Position numbers and translations under genes: made by a program. A stretch of 64,000 nt of DNA from the NCBI GenBank assembly GCA_030427835.1, contig JAUICN010000008.1, positions 1-64,000 of the forward strand, read 5' to 3'. Below are positions 8,508 through 17,462 of the stretch, piece by piece. Position 1 is the stretch's first letter. Each line of letters opens with the position of its first letter. The stretch is from Polyangia bacterium (GTDB lineage Bacteria > Myxococcota_A > Polyangia > Polyangiales > JAUICN01). A model generated the notes under the pieces. It worked only from the letters and a program-made list of their open reading frames with translations, was not told the DNA's origin and did no database searches.

Positions 8508-10148
8508 CTAGGAAGCGACCTTGAGGCGGGTTTTGGGTTTGGGCTTTTTCACCAGGGTGGAGGGTTCGCCTTCGGCGATGTTGTGGTGCTTGCGCCACAC
8601 CTTTTCGTAAGCGTCGATGCCACGGTAGTCTCGTGCGACCATCAGTTCACGTAGGCCCAGCAGTTCCACGGCGTTGAAGTTTTCAGAAATCACTCCGGTG
8701 GCGGAAGTGGCATCCCCAAGGGCCAGAATGAAGGCTTCCAGATCACCGCCGTACTGTTCGATCAAGCGATCCCGGTACACGGTGAACCATTCAGATCCGG
8801 GGTATGGGGTAGCGATAAAGGGCTTGGATTGGATCCCCAACTTGTCCCAGGCGGCCATATTTTGGCGGATGGAATCAAAGTCCTCCACGGGAAAACCGAT
8901 GATTTGGTTGGGCAGAGGGCGAATGCCAGACTCGAGAGTCCAAAAGAAGCTTCGCTCGTTGGTGGTGGGCGAGGCGCCCTTCCCCACGGTTTTCATCACA
9001 TGGGGAGAGAAGGATTCGTAGCCGTAGATCAGGTAGGAGCACCCGGCTTCGCGCATGTCGGCAAGGATGTCCTTATCCACAAGCGTGGCGTGGCTGGTTC
9101 CGGACCAAAGCACACCCGTCCAATCCTCGGTGCGTTCTCGGCCCTCCCGAAGGTAGTCGGGCTGAAGGCCCTTCTCTTTCCAGAGCCTGCAAATCTCAGG
9201 AAGCCACGTGCCCCCGGAGGCCCGGTTCATGGTCATCAGGTTCTCATCCAAAAACGCCACAAAGTTAATGTCGAAACGCTCCTGGGCGTACTTGGCCAGG
9301 TTCACGATGTACTCGGGGCTGTGGTAGCGAATGCTCCGCGTGTAGGTGCCAGGCTTATCGAACTCCACTTGAGTCTTGCCCTCGTCGTCCTCGGTGTACC
9401 GCATGTCACCCGCGATCCCCAGGTGGTAGCAGTACCGGCAAATCATGGAGCAACCGTAGCTTCCATTGATATCGAGCCTGCGACTGGCCTGCATGCCCTC
9501 CTCGGAATAGAGCACCTGGCTGTTGGGGAAGTACACCTCCTCCAGGGGAAACAACTCCCAGGCGGGATAGGGCAAGGTATCCAAGTCCTCGATGAGCTTA
9601 CGCTCCGCACTGAACTTGAGCTCACCCTGGGCATCCCGTGAAACCGTGCCGGCAATGGCGGACCAATCGATGGTGTGCTTGAACAAGGCATTTGGACTCC
9701 CATCACCCGTAGCTTCCACGGCAGCTTCGACCGCAGCCTTGGCCTGGTCCACAGCTGTGAGCATTTCGGGAAACGTCTCAAACGCTTCTCCCACAGCGCC
9801 CACATCCACCGGGTGCAACCACGTCATCATGTCCCTGGGAAGCGAGGTCAACACCCCACCGCCCAACATCACCACAGCCCGGGGGCAGATCCGTTGTGCA
9901 ATGGAAACAATTTCCTTGATGGAACCGTAAGCCGTCGTAATGCCGCCGGTGGCAATAACATCCCAATCGTCCGCCGTGCAAACCTGCTCCAGCATGTCGG
10001 CCCCCTTGCGCCAGGCGTTGTGATCATAGACCTGCACCTGGTGCCCCTCGCGCATGGCAATGGAAGCCAAAAGCGCCATTCCATAGGGCACGTGTCGCGG
10101 CACGTCTTCCTCGCGCACCATGGGATTGATCAACAGTATCTTTGCCAT
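8508..10148 (-). CDS. B12-binding-domain radical SAM enzyme
   Basis: A 546-residue enzyme with an N-terminal cobalamin-binding-like Rossmann domain (about residues 1-135, starting AKILLINPMV) and a radical SAM core. The 4Fe-4S binding CxxxCxxC is C233, C237, C240 (CSMICRYC). The B12 part lacks a clear DxHxxG motif, as in most B12-radical SAM proteins of this class. Members methylate or rearrange unactivated carbons; the substrate here is unknown. It is downstream of Maf 2 (33-nt gap) in the same orientation, inside the flagellin glycosylation island, so sugar or glycoprotein modification is a reasonable inference. ATG 10148 has a GGAG ribosome-binding site. Confidence 0.85.
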   Translation of the reverse strand: MAKILLINPMVREEDVPRHVPYGMALLASIAMREGHQVQVYDHNAWRKGADMLEQVCTADDWDVIATGGITTAYGSIKEIVSIAQRICPRAVVMLGGGVLTSLPRDMMTWLHPVDVGAVGEAFETFPEMLTAVDQAKAAVEAAVEATGDGSPNALFKHTIDWSAIAGTVSRDAQGELKFSAERKLIEDLDTLPYPAWELFPLEEVYFPNSQVLYSEEGMQASRRLDINGSYGCSMICRYCYHLGIAGDMRYTEDDEGKTQVEFDKPGTYTRSIRYHSPEYIVNLAKYAQERFDINFVAFLDENLMTMNRASGGTWLPEICRLWKEKGLQPDYLREGRERTEDWTGVLWSGTSHATLVDKDILADMREAGCSYLIYGYESFSPHVMKTVGKGASPTTNERSFFWTLESGIRPLPNQIIGFPVEDFDSIRQNMAAWDKLGIQSKPFIATPYPGSEWFTVYRDRLIEQYGGDLEAFILALGDATSATGVISENFNAVELLGLRELMVARDYRGIDAYEKVWRKHHNIAEGEPSTLVKKPKPKTRLKVAS

Positions 10149-10181
10149 GCTCGTTCTCCTATTGCCCCTTCGCCACGGCCC

Positions 10182-11264
10182 TCATGGGCTCGCGGTGGAG
10201 GCACCTCTCTGAACTTCCGGTTCCCTGGTAAGGGGCCGAGAAATGCCACGAATAAAATCCTGAAGGGTCGACCAACGGATCCCTTCACCAAACAAAATGC
10301 CACCACCGGTACAGTTGTGGGTAGTCGCCTGCGCGTCCTGCACCATCTCCAAAAACGCCTCCCGGTACCAGCGGTAGGCCGGATCCGTAAAGAACCAGGC
10401 GTCCTCGTGGGGGTTGTGAATGCGCATGAAAAGCGATTCCAGGTGTTCCTCTCCCACCAGATCCCGCGCGGCGTAGTAGTACTGGGTGCGTTCCAAGGGC
10501 GTGCCGTCGTAGTAACCAAAATCCATTCCGGTAATGGCCACCTGGGGTACACCCAACACCGCGTCCGCCATCATCCAGGAGGCCGACCCCACGTTTCCTC
10601 CGGCATTCACGCATGGGAACCCATTGAGAGCATACAGCTCCGCGGTCAGGCTTCCTTCCCCCTCCGGATCGTCCAACATGGGGTTCCACCAATACAGGTC
10701 CATGCCCAGGTCCAACACCCGTTGCACCACCTGCGCCGACGCCGTGGTCGACAGTGCGATTCGAATCTGGGGCCCATGCGCCTTCAACGCCCGCAACAAC
10801 GCGTCGTTCGCGCGACGCTCATCCGCAAACGCGTCGTCCAAATCCTGGCGACGAAAGTAGTCATTGTTTTGAATCTCTTCATCCGAGAGCGAGGGATCCC
10901 CAAACCAGCGAGCGATGGCAGGCTGTGGATCCACGCTCACCACCAGGTCCGGCACAAGGCCGCCCCGAAGGCAGTAGTGCATGGCGCTTTCTGTGGCGAC
11001 CACCGCACCGGTGTAGCCAAAATCCTGAATCACACGCGCCGGGTCATGGCGCTTCACGGAGGGCCCCGCAGCCACCACCACAGCAGACTTGCCGTCCCCA
11101 ATCTGCAACCCTCGCAGGTCCGTAAGGGACTTGCCCCGGCAGGCCACCGCAAGGTTGCGACGGGCATTGGTCATGGCCAACTCCCCAAACCGCGCCAATG
11201 TCAGCTCGTTCATCCGCGGCAACAGCGAAAGCCCCAGCTCCCCCGGTTCGTTGGGCTTATTCAC
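10182..11264 (-). CDS. Maf/DUF115 motility-associated glycosyltransferase 2
   Basis: A 360-residue DUF115 protein, shorter than Maf 1 and lacking its N- and C-terminal extensions. It shows the VVVAAGPSVKRHDPA loop near residue 65, DLVVSVDPQPA, and the late VAITGMDFGYYDGTPLERTQYYY segment that matches the Maf signature region. GTG 11264 was chosen because GGAGG lies 5 nt upstream; an in-frame start at 11372 has no such signal. It is followed closely by the B12 radical SAM gene, so they are probably co-transcribed. The likely role is glycosyl transfer to flagellin, or sugar handling before it, by family inference. Confidence 0.85.
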   Translation of the reverse strand: MNKPNEPGELGLSLLPRMNELTLARFGELAMTNARRNLAVACRGKSLTDLRGLQIGDGKSAVVVAAGPSVKRHDPARVIQDFGYTGAVVATESAMHYCLRGGLVPDLVVSVDPQPAIARWFGDPSLSDEEIQNNDYFRRQDLDDAFADERRANDALLRALKAHGPQIRIALSTTASAQVVQRVLDLGMDLYWWNPMLDDPEGEGSLTAELYALNGFPCVNAGGNVGSASWMMADAVLGVPQVAITGMDFGYYDGTPLERTQYYYAARDLVGEEHLESLFMRIHNPHEDAWFFTDPAYRWYREAFLEMVQDAQATTHNCTGGGILFGEGIRWSTLQDFIRGISRPLTREPEVQRGASTASP

Positions 11265-11426
11265 AGGTGCCTCCAAGCCCAACTGCAACGACCACCGCGA
11301 AGCTCTCTCCGTGCGATTTGCACGGACGCAAAGCGAAGTTGGTGGGAGGTTTGAACCAAACCTCCCAACCAACAGAGTAAAGCAGGGGCCACCTGGTGTG
11401 TGCCAGGCAACCCCCAGGGAAAAAGG

Positions 11427-11615
11427 TTAGGGCGCATCCTTGCGCTCCCACATCACCTTCTTCTTAGACACAAAGCAGACGCTCCCACCCAAACGCTTGA
11501 GCGCTTCCTTCTCAAAGCGATCCTCGTCGGTTTCGTCCTGAAGCTCTGTCGTCACACTCTTTTTCGGTGTGAAGTTTCCCTTAAGAACATCGGAGCCTTT
11601 TAACGCGTTGGACAT
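11427..11615 (-). CDS. Small charged protein of unknown function
   Basis: A 62-residue ORF starting MSNALKGSDVLKGNF and rich in Lys, Asp and Glu, with a C-terminal VCFVSKKKVMWERKD segment. I do not recognise a family. The start at 11615 is supported by a GGAGGAG ribosome-binding site, better than the upstream in-frame extension. It is the first gene of the Maf 2 - radical SAM set on the minus strand (162 nt before Maf 2) and diverges from neuA, which suggests a role linked to flagellin or its glycans. Confidence 0.6.
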   Translation of the reverse strand: MSNALKGSDVLKGNFTPKKSVTTELQDETDEDRFEKEALKRLGGSVCFVSKKKVMWERKDAP

Positions 11616-11852
11616 GGGTTTCTTCTCCTCCGTGGGCCCGGCGTACCATCGCCGCTGTTCCCACACCCCAATCCATGAGCAACTGCCGTGCCAGCTCGTA
11701 AACGCCGCAAAACAAGGAACATGCAAATGGGCTTGGGGAGAAACCGCCAAAGAGCTGTCGGCCCCATCCACAACCCGTTGACAGTCGTTGGACTGCCCAG
11801 AGCACAACCCCACAGGTTCGCGCCTGGCACGGAGCCTGCAAGAGCACCGCCC

Positions 11853-12848
11853 ATGGACAAGGACCGCAACACCATGTGGGAACCCACCGAAATCGACGCG
11901 ACCGCCTACGACGACACCTCTTGCACCGAAACAGGGCCCCTAAAAGTGGTAGCCATCATTCCAGCCCGAGGGGGAAGCATGGGCCTGAAGCGCAAGAACC
12001 TGCGCGAGATCAACGGGACCCCCCTGGTATGTCACAGCATTCAAGCGGCCCAGGCATCCTGCTCGCTCGCAGGCCTCTTCGTATCCACCGAGGATCCTGA
12101 AATCGCCGAAGTTGCACAACAACAGGGCGTACAGGTCATCGAGCGCCCGGCGGCCTTCGCCACATCCGAAAGCTCCATGTTGCCCGTTCTCCAACACGCC
12201 TCCCAATGGCTACGTGATCACGGGGTGGACCACACCCACATCATGACACTGCAACCCACTTCCCCATTTCGAGCCGGCCAACATATCGACCAGGCCGTGG
12301 AACAGTTCCAGACCTCTCAAGCCCGCTCCCTTATCAGCATCACCGACATTGGCACCCACCCTTCCTGGACCTACCGCGTGGAGGGCTCCAGGGTGGAAAA
12401 ACTCCTTCCCGACTTTCCCACCGCGTTTCGTAGGCAGGATCTGCCGCCCGTCTACGCACCCAATGGGGCCATCTACATCAGTGAGGTGAACCTACTGCTG
12501 CAAGAGGGAAAGATTCTCGAACAACACCCACAGCACTACTGGATGGACCCCATCTGTTCGGTGGATATCAACATCCCCATGGAGATGATGTGGGCCGAGT
12601 TCCTGCTGCAACACCACAGTGAACTGGTGGATCCCAAACGCACCGTGGAGCCCCCAACACCCCCCCGTTCCTGGTCCGACTGGGAGGCCTCCCAACACCT
12701 CGCGCCCGTGGAACACTCGCTGCAGGCTCCGGATCAACAGAACCTAGACGGACCCAGCGACGCCCTGGAAGACACCCACATCGACAACGCCCCCTACCTA
12801 GAAAGCGTCGATGATCTAGACGACATCACGCTTCCACAGCACCCCTAA
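11853..12848 (+). CDS. neuA: CMP-N-acetylneuraminate (nonulosonate) cytidylyltransferase
   Basis: Activates a nonulosonic acid with CTP to CMP-nonulosonate, the donor used by Maf-type transferases. The N-terminal nucleotide-binding signature is IPARGGSMGLKRKN (about residues 36-49), where the usual Lys of GGSKG is Met but the later KxKN is kept. QPTSPFR and NGAIYI also fit the family. The 331-residue protein is longer than typical (about 230), with an N-terminal extension of about 30 and an acidic, low-complexity tail of about 90 residues. ATG 11853 was chosen; ATG 11874 is an alternative. It completes the neuC-neuB pathway 6 kb away. Confidence 0.88.
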   Translation: MDKDRNTMWEPTEIDATAYDDTSCTETGPLKVVAIIPARGGSMGLKRKNLREINGTPLVCHSIQAAQASCSLAGLFVSTEDPEIAEVAQQQGVQVIERPAAFATSESSMLPVLQHASQWLRDHGVDHTHIMTLQPTSPFRAGQHIDQAVEQFQTSQARSLISITDIGTHPSWTYRVEGSRVEKLLPDFPTAFRRQDLPPVYAPNGAIYISEVNLLLQEGKILEQHPQHYWMDPICSVDINIPMEMMWAEFLLQHHSELVDPKRTVEPPTPPRSWSDWEASQHLAPVEHSLQAPDQQNLDGPSDALEDTHIDNAPYLESVDDLDDITLPQHP

Positions 12849-12970
12849 TTTTGACGACCAGCCGGCTTCGAAGGCCAAAGCAGCCTCCCCACAAAGCAGG
12901 CAATTGCACTAAAAATTAAATAATACATTTACATTGAACTAATGCCCTGTTCAGCCCAAAATATAGGCAC

Positions 12971-14908
12971 ATGAACAGGAGACTTCTTCTTCACCTTTTT
13001 CCGCTGATTCTGCTGACCAGCACAGCGGCCCTTGGCTGTGACGGCGGATTGGCGGCCAGCGACGGCCCACCCCTGTCGAACCCGACCGGTGGCTGTGACG
13101 GAGAGGGGAACTGCACCCAAGGAGACGCCACCGTCAACCCAGATGGCGGCACGGACGGCGGCAACCCCGGTGGCGGGGGTGGCAACACGGGCTCAGCGTG
13201 TGTCGAAAGGGAGACCTGCGGAGCCGACGGCAAGGTGTGCCTTGGTGGGCAGTGCCAAAAAAATCCCTGCGACGAACAGGAGTACGCATGCCCCGGTGGT
13301 GAGTGCGTGGCCACCTGCATGCCCCAAAACGACCCCTGCACCGGGGTGACCTGCCCCGCAAATCACAGTTGTTCAGGCGGCGTATGTGTCGCCGGCTGTT
13401 TTCCCGAAAGCCCGTGCAAGGACGTGGAATGTGGGGCGGGTGAGTTCTGTAACCCGTCCACGGGTGGATGCGAAGCACCTGTCGATTGCGGTGGTGCGGC
13501 CTGCCCGGCGGGACACGTATGCACCATGGGTTGCGTGGCACCCAACCCCTGCGACGGAGTGCAATGTGACTCGGGTGAGTTCTGTTCCAACGGCAACTGT
13601 GTGGACAACCCCTGTTTCGCCATTCAGTGCGAAAGCGGTGAGGCATGCGTCAACGGGGTGTGCGAAGACACATGCAACTTTGGTGAATGCGCAGGGGGTT
13701 GCCCCAACGGGCGACAATGCGTGTTCGGCCAGTGCGTGTGCGAACCAGAATGCGATGGCAAATCCTGCGGTGACTTCGATGGCTGTGGTGGTTTCTGCAA
13801 AGGCCCCTGCCCAAGGCCGGGCCAGCAATGCACCTCCATACCCTACGGTGGAAAAACTTACGCGTATTGCGCGTGCACGCCAGACTGCTCCAACAAAGCC
13901 TGCGGTGCAGACAATGGCTGTGGTGGCACCTGTGACGGCAGTTGCACCTCAGGAAACTGCGTGCGCGCAGGTACCACCTACCAGTGTTGCACACCCACCT
14001 GCAATGGTGGTGCGTGCGGGCAACCGGACTACTGCGGCGGCACGTGCATGGGAGCATGCCCCGGAACGCAAGAGCTGTGCGTGCAGTACGCCAATCAACA
14101 CAGCTGTCAGTGCCAGCCCTCGTGCCAGCCAAACGGGCAGTGCGGTGCACCCGACGGGTGTGGCGGCACATGCATGGGCGTAGGCTGCGGCGCAGGAAAC
14201 TCCTGCGAGCTTGATCAGTTCGGAAGCTACAGCTGCCAATGCGACCCCTACTGCCCCCCGGATGCCCGTTGTGGTGACCCTGACGGCTGCGGCGGATCCT
14301 GCCAGGGAAGCGGTTGCGGCGCAGGGCAGGCCTGCCAGCCCGCAGGAAACAACTGGTCCTGCGGCTGCGCCCCTTCCTGCCCCCTGGACGCCAACTGTGG
14401 CGATACCGATGGGTGCGGTGGATCCTGTAGTGGTGGAGGCTGCGCCCCGGGGCACACCTGCAGGTACAACAGCGCCCAGGGCTTCTACTGCAACTGCGAA
14501 CCGACATGTGCGGGATCGACCTGTGGAGGAAGCGACGGATGCGGCGGCACATGTGATGTGGATGCGAGCTGCGGCCCAGGCCAGCACTGCACGTGGAGGG
14601 AACTCGACCAGTTCTTCGACTGCGAGTGCAAGCCAAGTTGTACAGGCGTTGCATGCGGAGGCAGCAACGGTTGCGGCGGGGTCTGCAACTCCGGGGCATG
14701 CCCCTCCGGCGAGTTCTGCGATGAGGGCACCTGCGAACCTTCCACCTGTCCAGGCGGCTGCGGCTGCGGCCAAACCTGTTCCCTCGGCCAATGTGTGGAC
14801 ATTTGCTCGCCCGGCACCACGTTGTGTGGCTGCAGCCAGTGCTGCGGATCGGGCCAAACGTGCAACGTGAGTCAGGGCGTGTGCGAAACCGTGGTTACCG
14901 TAATCTGA
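12971..14908 (+). CDS. Large cysteine-repeat lipoprotein
   Basis: A 645-residue exported protein. A signal peptide ends in a lipobox (TAALGC, Cys about residue 23), so it should be lipid-anchored. A Gly/Asp-rich linker follows, then two kinds of cysteine repeat. The first half has EGF-like or TIL-like units (C-x-G-x2-C-x3-x-C). The second half has about nine units of the pattern C-x3-C-x4-CG-x2-DGCGG-x-C-x-G-x2-C. Such proteins are common in myxobacteria-like genomes and are usually surface-exposed; their function is unknown. It sits alone in an AT-richer intergenic region between neuA and the Maf 3 operon and is convergent with the latter, so no role in glycosylation is implied. Confidence 0.85.
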   Translation: MNRRLLLHLFPLILLTSTAALGCDGGLAASDGPPLSNPTGGCDGEGNCTQGDATVNPDGGTDGGNPGGGGGNTGSACVERETCGADGKVCLGGQCQKNPCDEQEYACPGGECVATCMPQNDPCTGVTCPANHSCSGGVCVAGCFPESPCKDVECGAGEFCNPSTGGCEAPVDCGGAACPAGHVCTMGCVAPNPCDGVQCDSGEFCSNGNCVDNPCFAIQCESGEACVNGVCEDTCNFGECAGGCPNGRQCVFGQCVCEPECDGKSCGDFDGCGGFCKGPCPRPGQQCTSIPYGGKTYAYCACTPDCSNKACGADNGCGGTCDGSCTSGNCVRAGTTYQCCTPTCNGGACGQPDYCGGTCMGACPGTQELCVQYANQHSCQCQPSCQPNGQCGAPDGCGGTCMGVGCGAGNSCELDQFGSYSCQCDPYCPPDARCGDPDGCGGSCQGSGCGAGQACQPAGNNWSCGCAPSCPLDANCGDTDGCGGSCSGGGCAPGHTCRYNSAQGFYCNCEPTCAGSTCGGSDGCGGTCDVDASCGPGQHCTWRELDQFFDCECKPSCTGVACGGSNGCGGVCNSGACPSGEFCDEGTCEPSTCPGGCGCGQTCSLGQCVDICSPGTTLCGCSQCCGSGQTCNVSQGVCETVVTVI

Positions 14909-14918
14909 CGCGGGTCTT

Positions 14919-15197
14919 CTAACCAGACACCGAGCCCCGGGAAAGATTTCCCAGGCGTGGAAGCAAATCGTACTCCAGTGTGTCCGCCAAACGAATGGCA
15001 TCACCGGCCTGTTGGGCGTCCAGTAGTGCCCTCAGCACCTCGCCTACCCACTGCCCATCGGGGCCCCGGAAACGCTTTTCAAGGTCCGGGGACAGGGCTT
15101 GCAGTAGGTCGGCAAAACCCTGGGCCGCCTGGCCCGTACGCCCGGTACGCAACGCGCACACCACCGCCAACACAGAGCTCCCCATGTTCTCAGCCAT
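14919..15197 (-). CDS. Small helical protein coupled to Maf 3
   Basis: A 92-residue, mostly helical protein with a GQAAQGFADLLQAL segment and a C-terminal IRLADTLEYDLLPRL motif. I cannot name the family with certainty. The start is ATG 15197, with GGAGG 6 nt upstream; it overlaps the Maf 3 stop by 8 nt, which implies translational coupling. A two-gene unit with a Maf transferase suggests an accessory or flagellin-chaperone-like role, but this is inference. Confidence 0.7.
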   Translation of the reverse strand: MAENMGSSVLAVVCALRTGRTGQAAQGFADLLQALSPDLEKRFRGPDGQWVGEVLRALLDAQQAGDAIRLADTLEYDLLPRLGNLSRGSVSG

Positions 15198-16581
15198 GGG
15201 CAACCTCCACCCCGTGTGCGGGCCAACCGGTCAACGACTGCACACCGCGAATGCGCGCTCCGTGACCAGGCAATAGGGAAAAACCTACTGGGCTCCTGGA
15301 AATGTACGATTCCAAATCCCGCAGAAAGCCCACCCAGGTCAGGTTGGAACGCAGCGTACCACCGTCGCGCCCCAACACAGGCACCGTACCAATCCCGGTC
15401 AATGGCTGGCGGCTTTCCGGGGCCACCGCTGACGCGTGGCTCTGATCACCCACAAATGCCAAATCAAACCCGGTAAGAAGCACCGAACATTCTTTGGCGC
15501 CAGTACGCGCCTGACGCTGTGCCTGCACATGGGCCGCCAAATCCACACAGGCATGCCCCACCGACCCCTGGCAAAACAAGCGCAACCGTGGAAACTCCCC
15601 GTGCCATCGATCATGGGAAGGCAGCTGCAAATGTGCACCAAAACGGGGGCCCGGCCACCGCGCCATCAGGGTCGGATGGACCGAAGGTAAATACACCAGG
15701 GGCACATCCCTAAGGGTGGGCAGGCACTCGGAGGCAAGGTGCGCAATCAGCCCCTCCCTCGGATCCACCGCCACCACCAGATCAGGAGCAAGCCCTACTC
15801 CGTGCAAGGGCCGGATCACAGTGGTGGGCGCGACAACAAAAAGGTGCTCACGGTTCTGTCTGAGCCATTCCAGGGCCCCATCCAATGAGGGCCCCGCCCC
15901 CAATACGCACACCCGACGATCCCCCAGTCTCGACAAACCAGTGGAACCCAACAGATCGGCTGCGTCCGGGTCTTCGGAGAAAATTTCCTGATTTGCGGCA
16001 ACCGAACCCCGCATGAGCGCTTCTCGCGCAGCAAACGATCGCCTACGGAACTCCCCATGGAGATCAAACATCAACGCATCCCGAAGAGGCCATGCGTCCG
16101 GATCGGCCAATGCCAGCGACGCGGGTGAAACGCAATAGGCATCAGTTCCAAGAAAAGCGGGCGAATGACAGTCCCCAGCTAGGGACAACTGAACCCTTGG
16201 ATCCAAAAGCCACTCCCACTGCCCCACCCCCTGTTGCACCGCCGATGCGAACGCCCGGCGACAGCACACCACCCCATGCAGCACACGGGCCCCAGGGACC
16301 CTGCACATGGCCTGCCCCAGGTAACCCAACCCCAGCCCAAACGCCCACATCTCACCCTCCCGTGAACGTCGCCCCTGGAGCTGCAGTTGAGCTTCCGCTA
16401 CCGGGTCGTGGGCACTGGCCAAACGCCTCCCAGCAAAACGAACATCCTCCCGGGGCGAATATGCCCGACTCACTTGCAACTCTGGCCCATCTCCCCCAGC
16501 GGCTGCACGGTCGCAGGACTCGGCCACATCTGGAAACCGGCGAGCCACGGCAGGCCACCATTGGGAAGAAGAGTCCGTCAT
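15190..16581 (-). CDS. Maf/DUF115 family protein 3 (divergent)
   Basis: A 463-residue DUF115 relative. It has an N-terminal Rossmann-like segment (MWAFGLGLGYLGQAM, as in Maf 1) and a central VCVLGAGPSLDGALEW loop, DLVVAVDPREGL and LLTGFDLAFVGDQSHA, which align with the same landmarks in Maf 1 and 2. It is the most divergent of the three, being Ala/Arg-rich and lacking the TDGK(V/L)Y segment of Maf 1. ATG 16581 follows GGTGGGG; an upstream GTG at 16593 is possible. It lies in an apparent operon: membrane protein 16614-17336, Maf 3, and the 92-residue protein. A flagellin or surface-glycan transferase is likely, but its acceptor is unknown. Confidence 0.75.
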   Translation of the reverse strand: MTDSSSQWWPAVARRFPDVAESCDRAAAGGDGPELQVSRAYSPREDVRFAGRRLASAHDPVAEAQLQLQGRRSREGEMWAFGLGLGYLGQAMCRVPGARVLHGVVCCRRAFASAVQQGVGQWEWLLDPRVQLSLAGDCHSPAFLGTDAYCVSPASLALADPDAWPLRDALMFDLHGEFRRRSFAAREALMRGSVAANQEIFSEDPDAADLLGSTGLSRLGDRRVCVLGAGPSLDGALEWLRQNREHLFVVAPTTVIRPLHGVGLAPDLVVAVDPREGLIAHLASECLPTLRDVPLVYLPSVHPTLMARWPGPRFGAHLQLPSHDRWHGEFPRLRLFCQGSVGHACVDLAAHVQAQRQARTGAKECSVLLTGFDLAFVGDQSHASAVAPESRQPLTGIGTVPVLGRDGGTLRSNLTWVGFLRDLESYISRSPVGFSLLPGHGARIRGVQSLTGWPAHGVEVAHG

Positions 16582-16613
16582 CAACGGCCCCACCCTACAT
16601 CAAACAGACGCCC

Positions 16614-17336
16614 CTACGCGACCTTCGAACTGGAGGGCAAGAGGGAAACCCGTTCTGGCCTCTCCTTGTATTGAACCTGCACATCCACCGGCTGCCGGGA
16701 GGGCACCGGAGAGGGGTTCACCATATACACGTTGACGTTCATCCCCTCACCTGGACCTCGACTGGAAGCACGATCGGAAGAAACCCTGGGTCGCGCACGG
16801 TAGGACACGGGACTTCCCAGTTCGCAATGTGCACCTGGGGGCCGACTCACCCCGGATTCCTCAAGCTCGCCCACCAGGGCAGGAGGACGAATCGCGTCCC
16901 GCTGTTGACCCTGGCTGGCAACAAAACGATCCTCACGAAGCACTGGAAGGACCCCTGAAACATCATCCGCCACGTACCCATCACCCGCTGAAGGAGCGAC
17001 ATGGGAGGAACGCACATCCACCGCAACAGCACCCGCAGGAAGCATGGCCAGATCGGAAGCATCCATAATGGAATCCAGATTCCTACGCATTTGGCCCATC
17101 ACACTGTCGCGAACCGCCCGGGACACCCGAGCCCGTTTCTCGTCGTAGGGTTCGTTCCGTTCAACCGAGCGTTGTGCGGGACGATTCAGCGCACCGGGCT
17201 GGCGTGAAACTCGCTTGGAAGGAGCGGACACCGCAGGGGAGCGAAGCGCCACCACAAGGGAAATCCCCAACGTGCTCATTCCAAGCACACAAAGCCCGAC
17301 TGAAATTAACCACCACATTTCTATGTCCGACATCAT
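16614..17336 (-). CDS. Single-pass membrane protein with long disordered tail
   Basis: A 240-residue protein of no recognised family. One N-terminal transmembrane helix (about residues 8-30, MWWLISVGLCVLGMSTLGIS) is followed by about 200 residues rich in Arg, Ser, Pro and Val with no obvious fold, ending in a VNVYMVNPSPVPSRQP segment. The starts ATG 17336 or 17333 lie 11-14 nt after GGAG. It is first in the Maf 3 operon (32-nt gap). A membrane tether or scaffold is possible, but nothing in the sequence proves a function. Confidence 0.65.
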   Translation of the reverse strand: MMSDIEMWWLISVGLCVLGMSTLGISLVVALRSPAVSAPSKRVSRQPGALNRPAQRSVERNEPYDEKRARVSRAVRDSVMGQMRRNLDSIMDASDLAMLPAGAVAVDVRSSHVAPSAGDGYVADDVSGVLPVLREDRFVASQGQQRDAIRPPALVGELEESGVSRPPGAHCELGSPVSYRARPRVSSDRASSRGPGEGMNVNVYMVNPSPVPSRQPVDVQVQYKERPERVSLLPSSSKVA

Positions 17337-17405
17337 CGTACGTTTTACTCCATTTCTTGAGCCTAAACCACACGTCGGCACCTCCCTGCGCCCGGGACCA
17401 CGCGA

Positions 17406-17462
17406 TGTCCCTATTTGGAGTATATCAAAATATTCTAGAGACACTACCCAAAAATAGGGACA
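17406..17462. promoter_or_regulatory. Inverted repeat in the Maf 3 operon / sdh divergent promoter region
   Basis: TGTCCCTATTT (17406-17416) and AAATAGGGACA (17452-17462) form a perfect 11-bp inverted repeat around an AT-rich core. On the minus strand the core contains an extended -10 (TGATATACT, 17419-17427) suited to the 16614-17336 gene. The position suggests an operator, not a terminator, since no T-run follows. The sdhC start lies 175 nt downstream on the other strand. Confidence 0.5.

Noticed and set aside
9675-11354. 559-codon open frame on the plus strand
   Set aside because: It is antisense to the B12 radical SAM gene and Maf 2, has a His/Pro/Arg-rich composition typical of GC-rich antisense frames, and has no ribosome-binding site.
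13650-14699. 349-codon Arg/Cys-rich frame on the minus strand
   Set aside because: A shadow of the cysteine-repeat lipoprotein; the repeats create long antisense frames.
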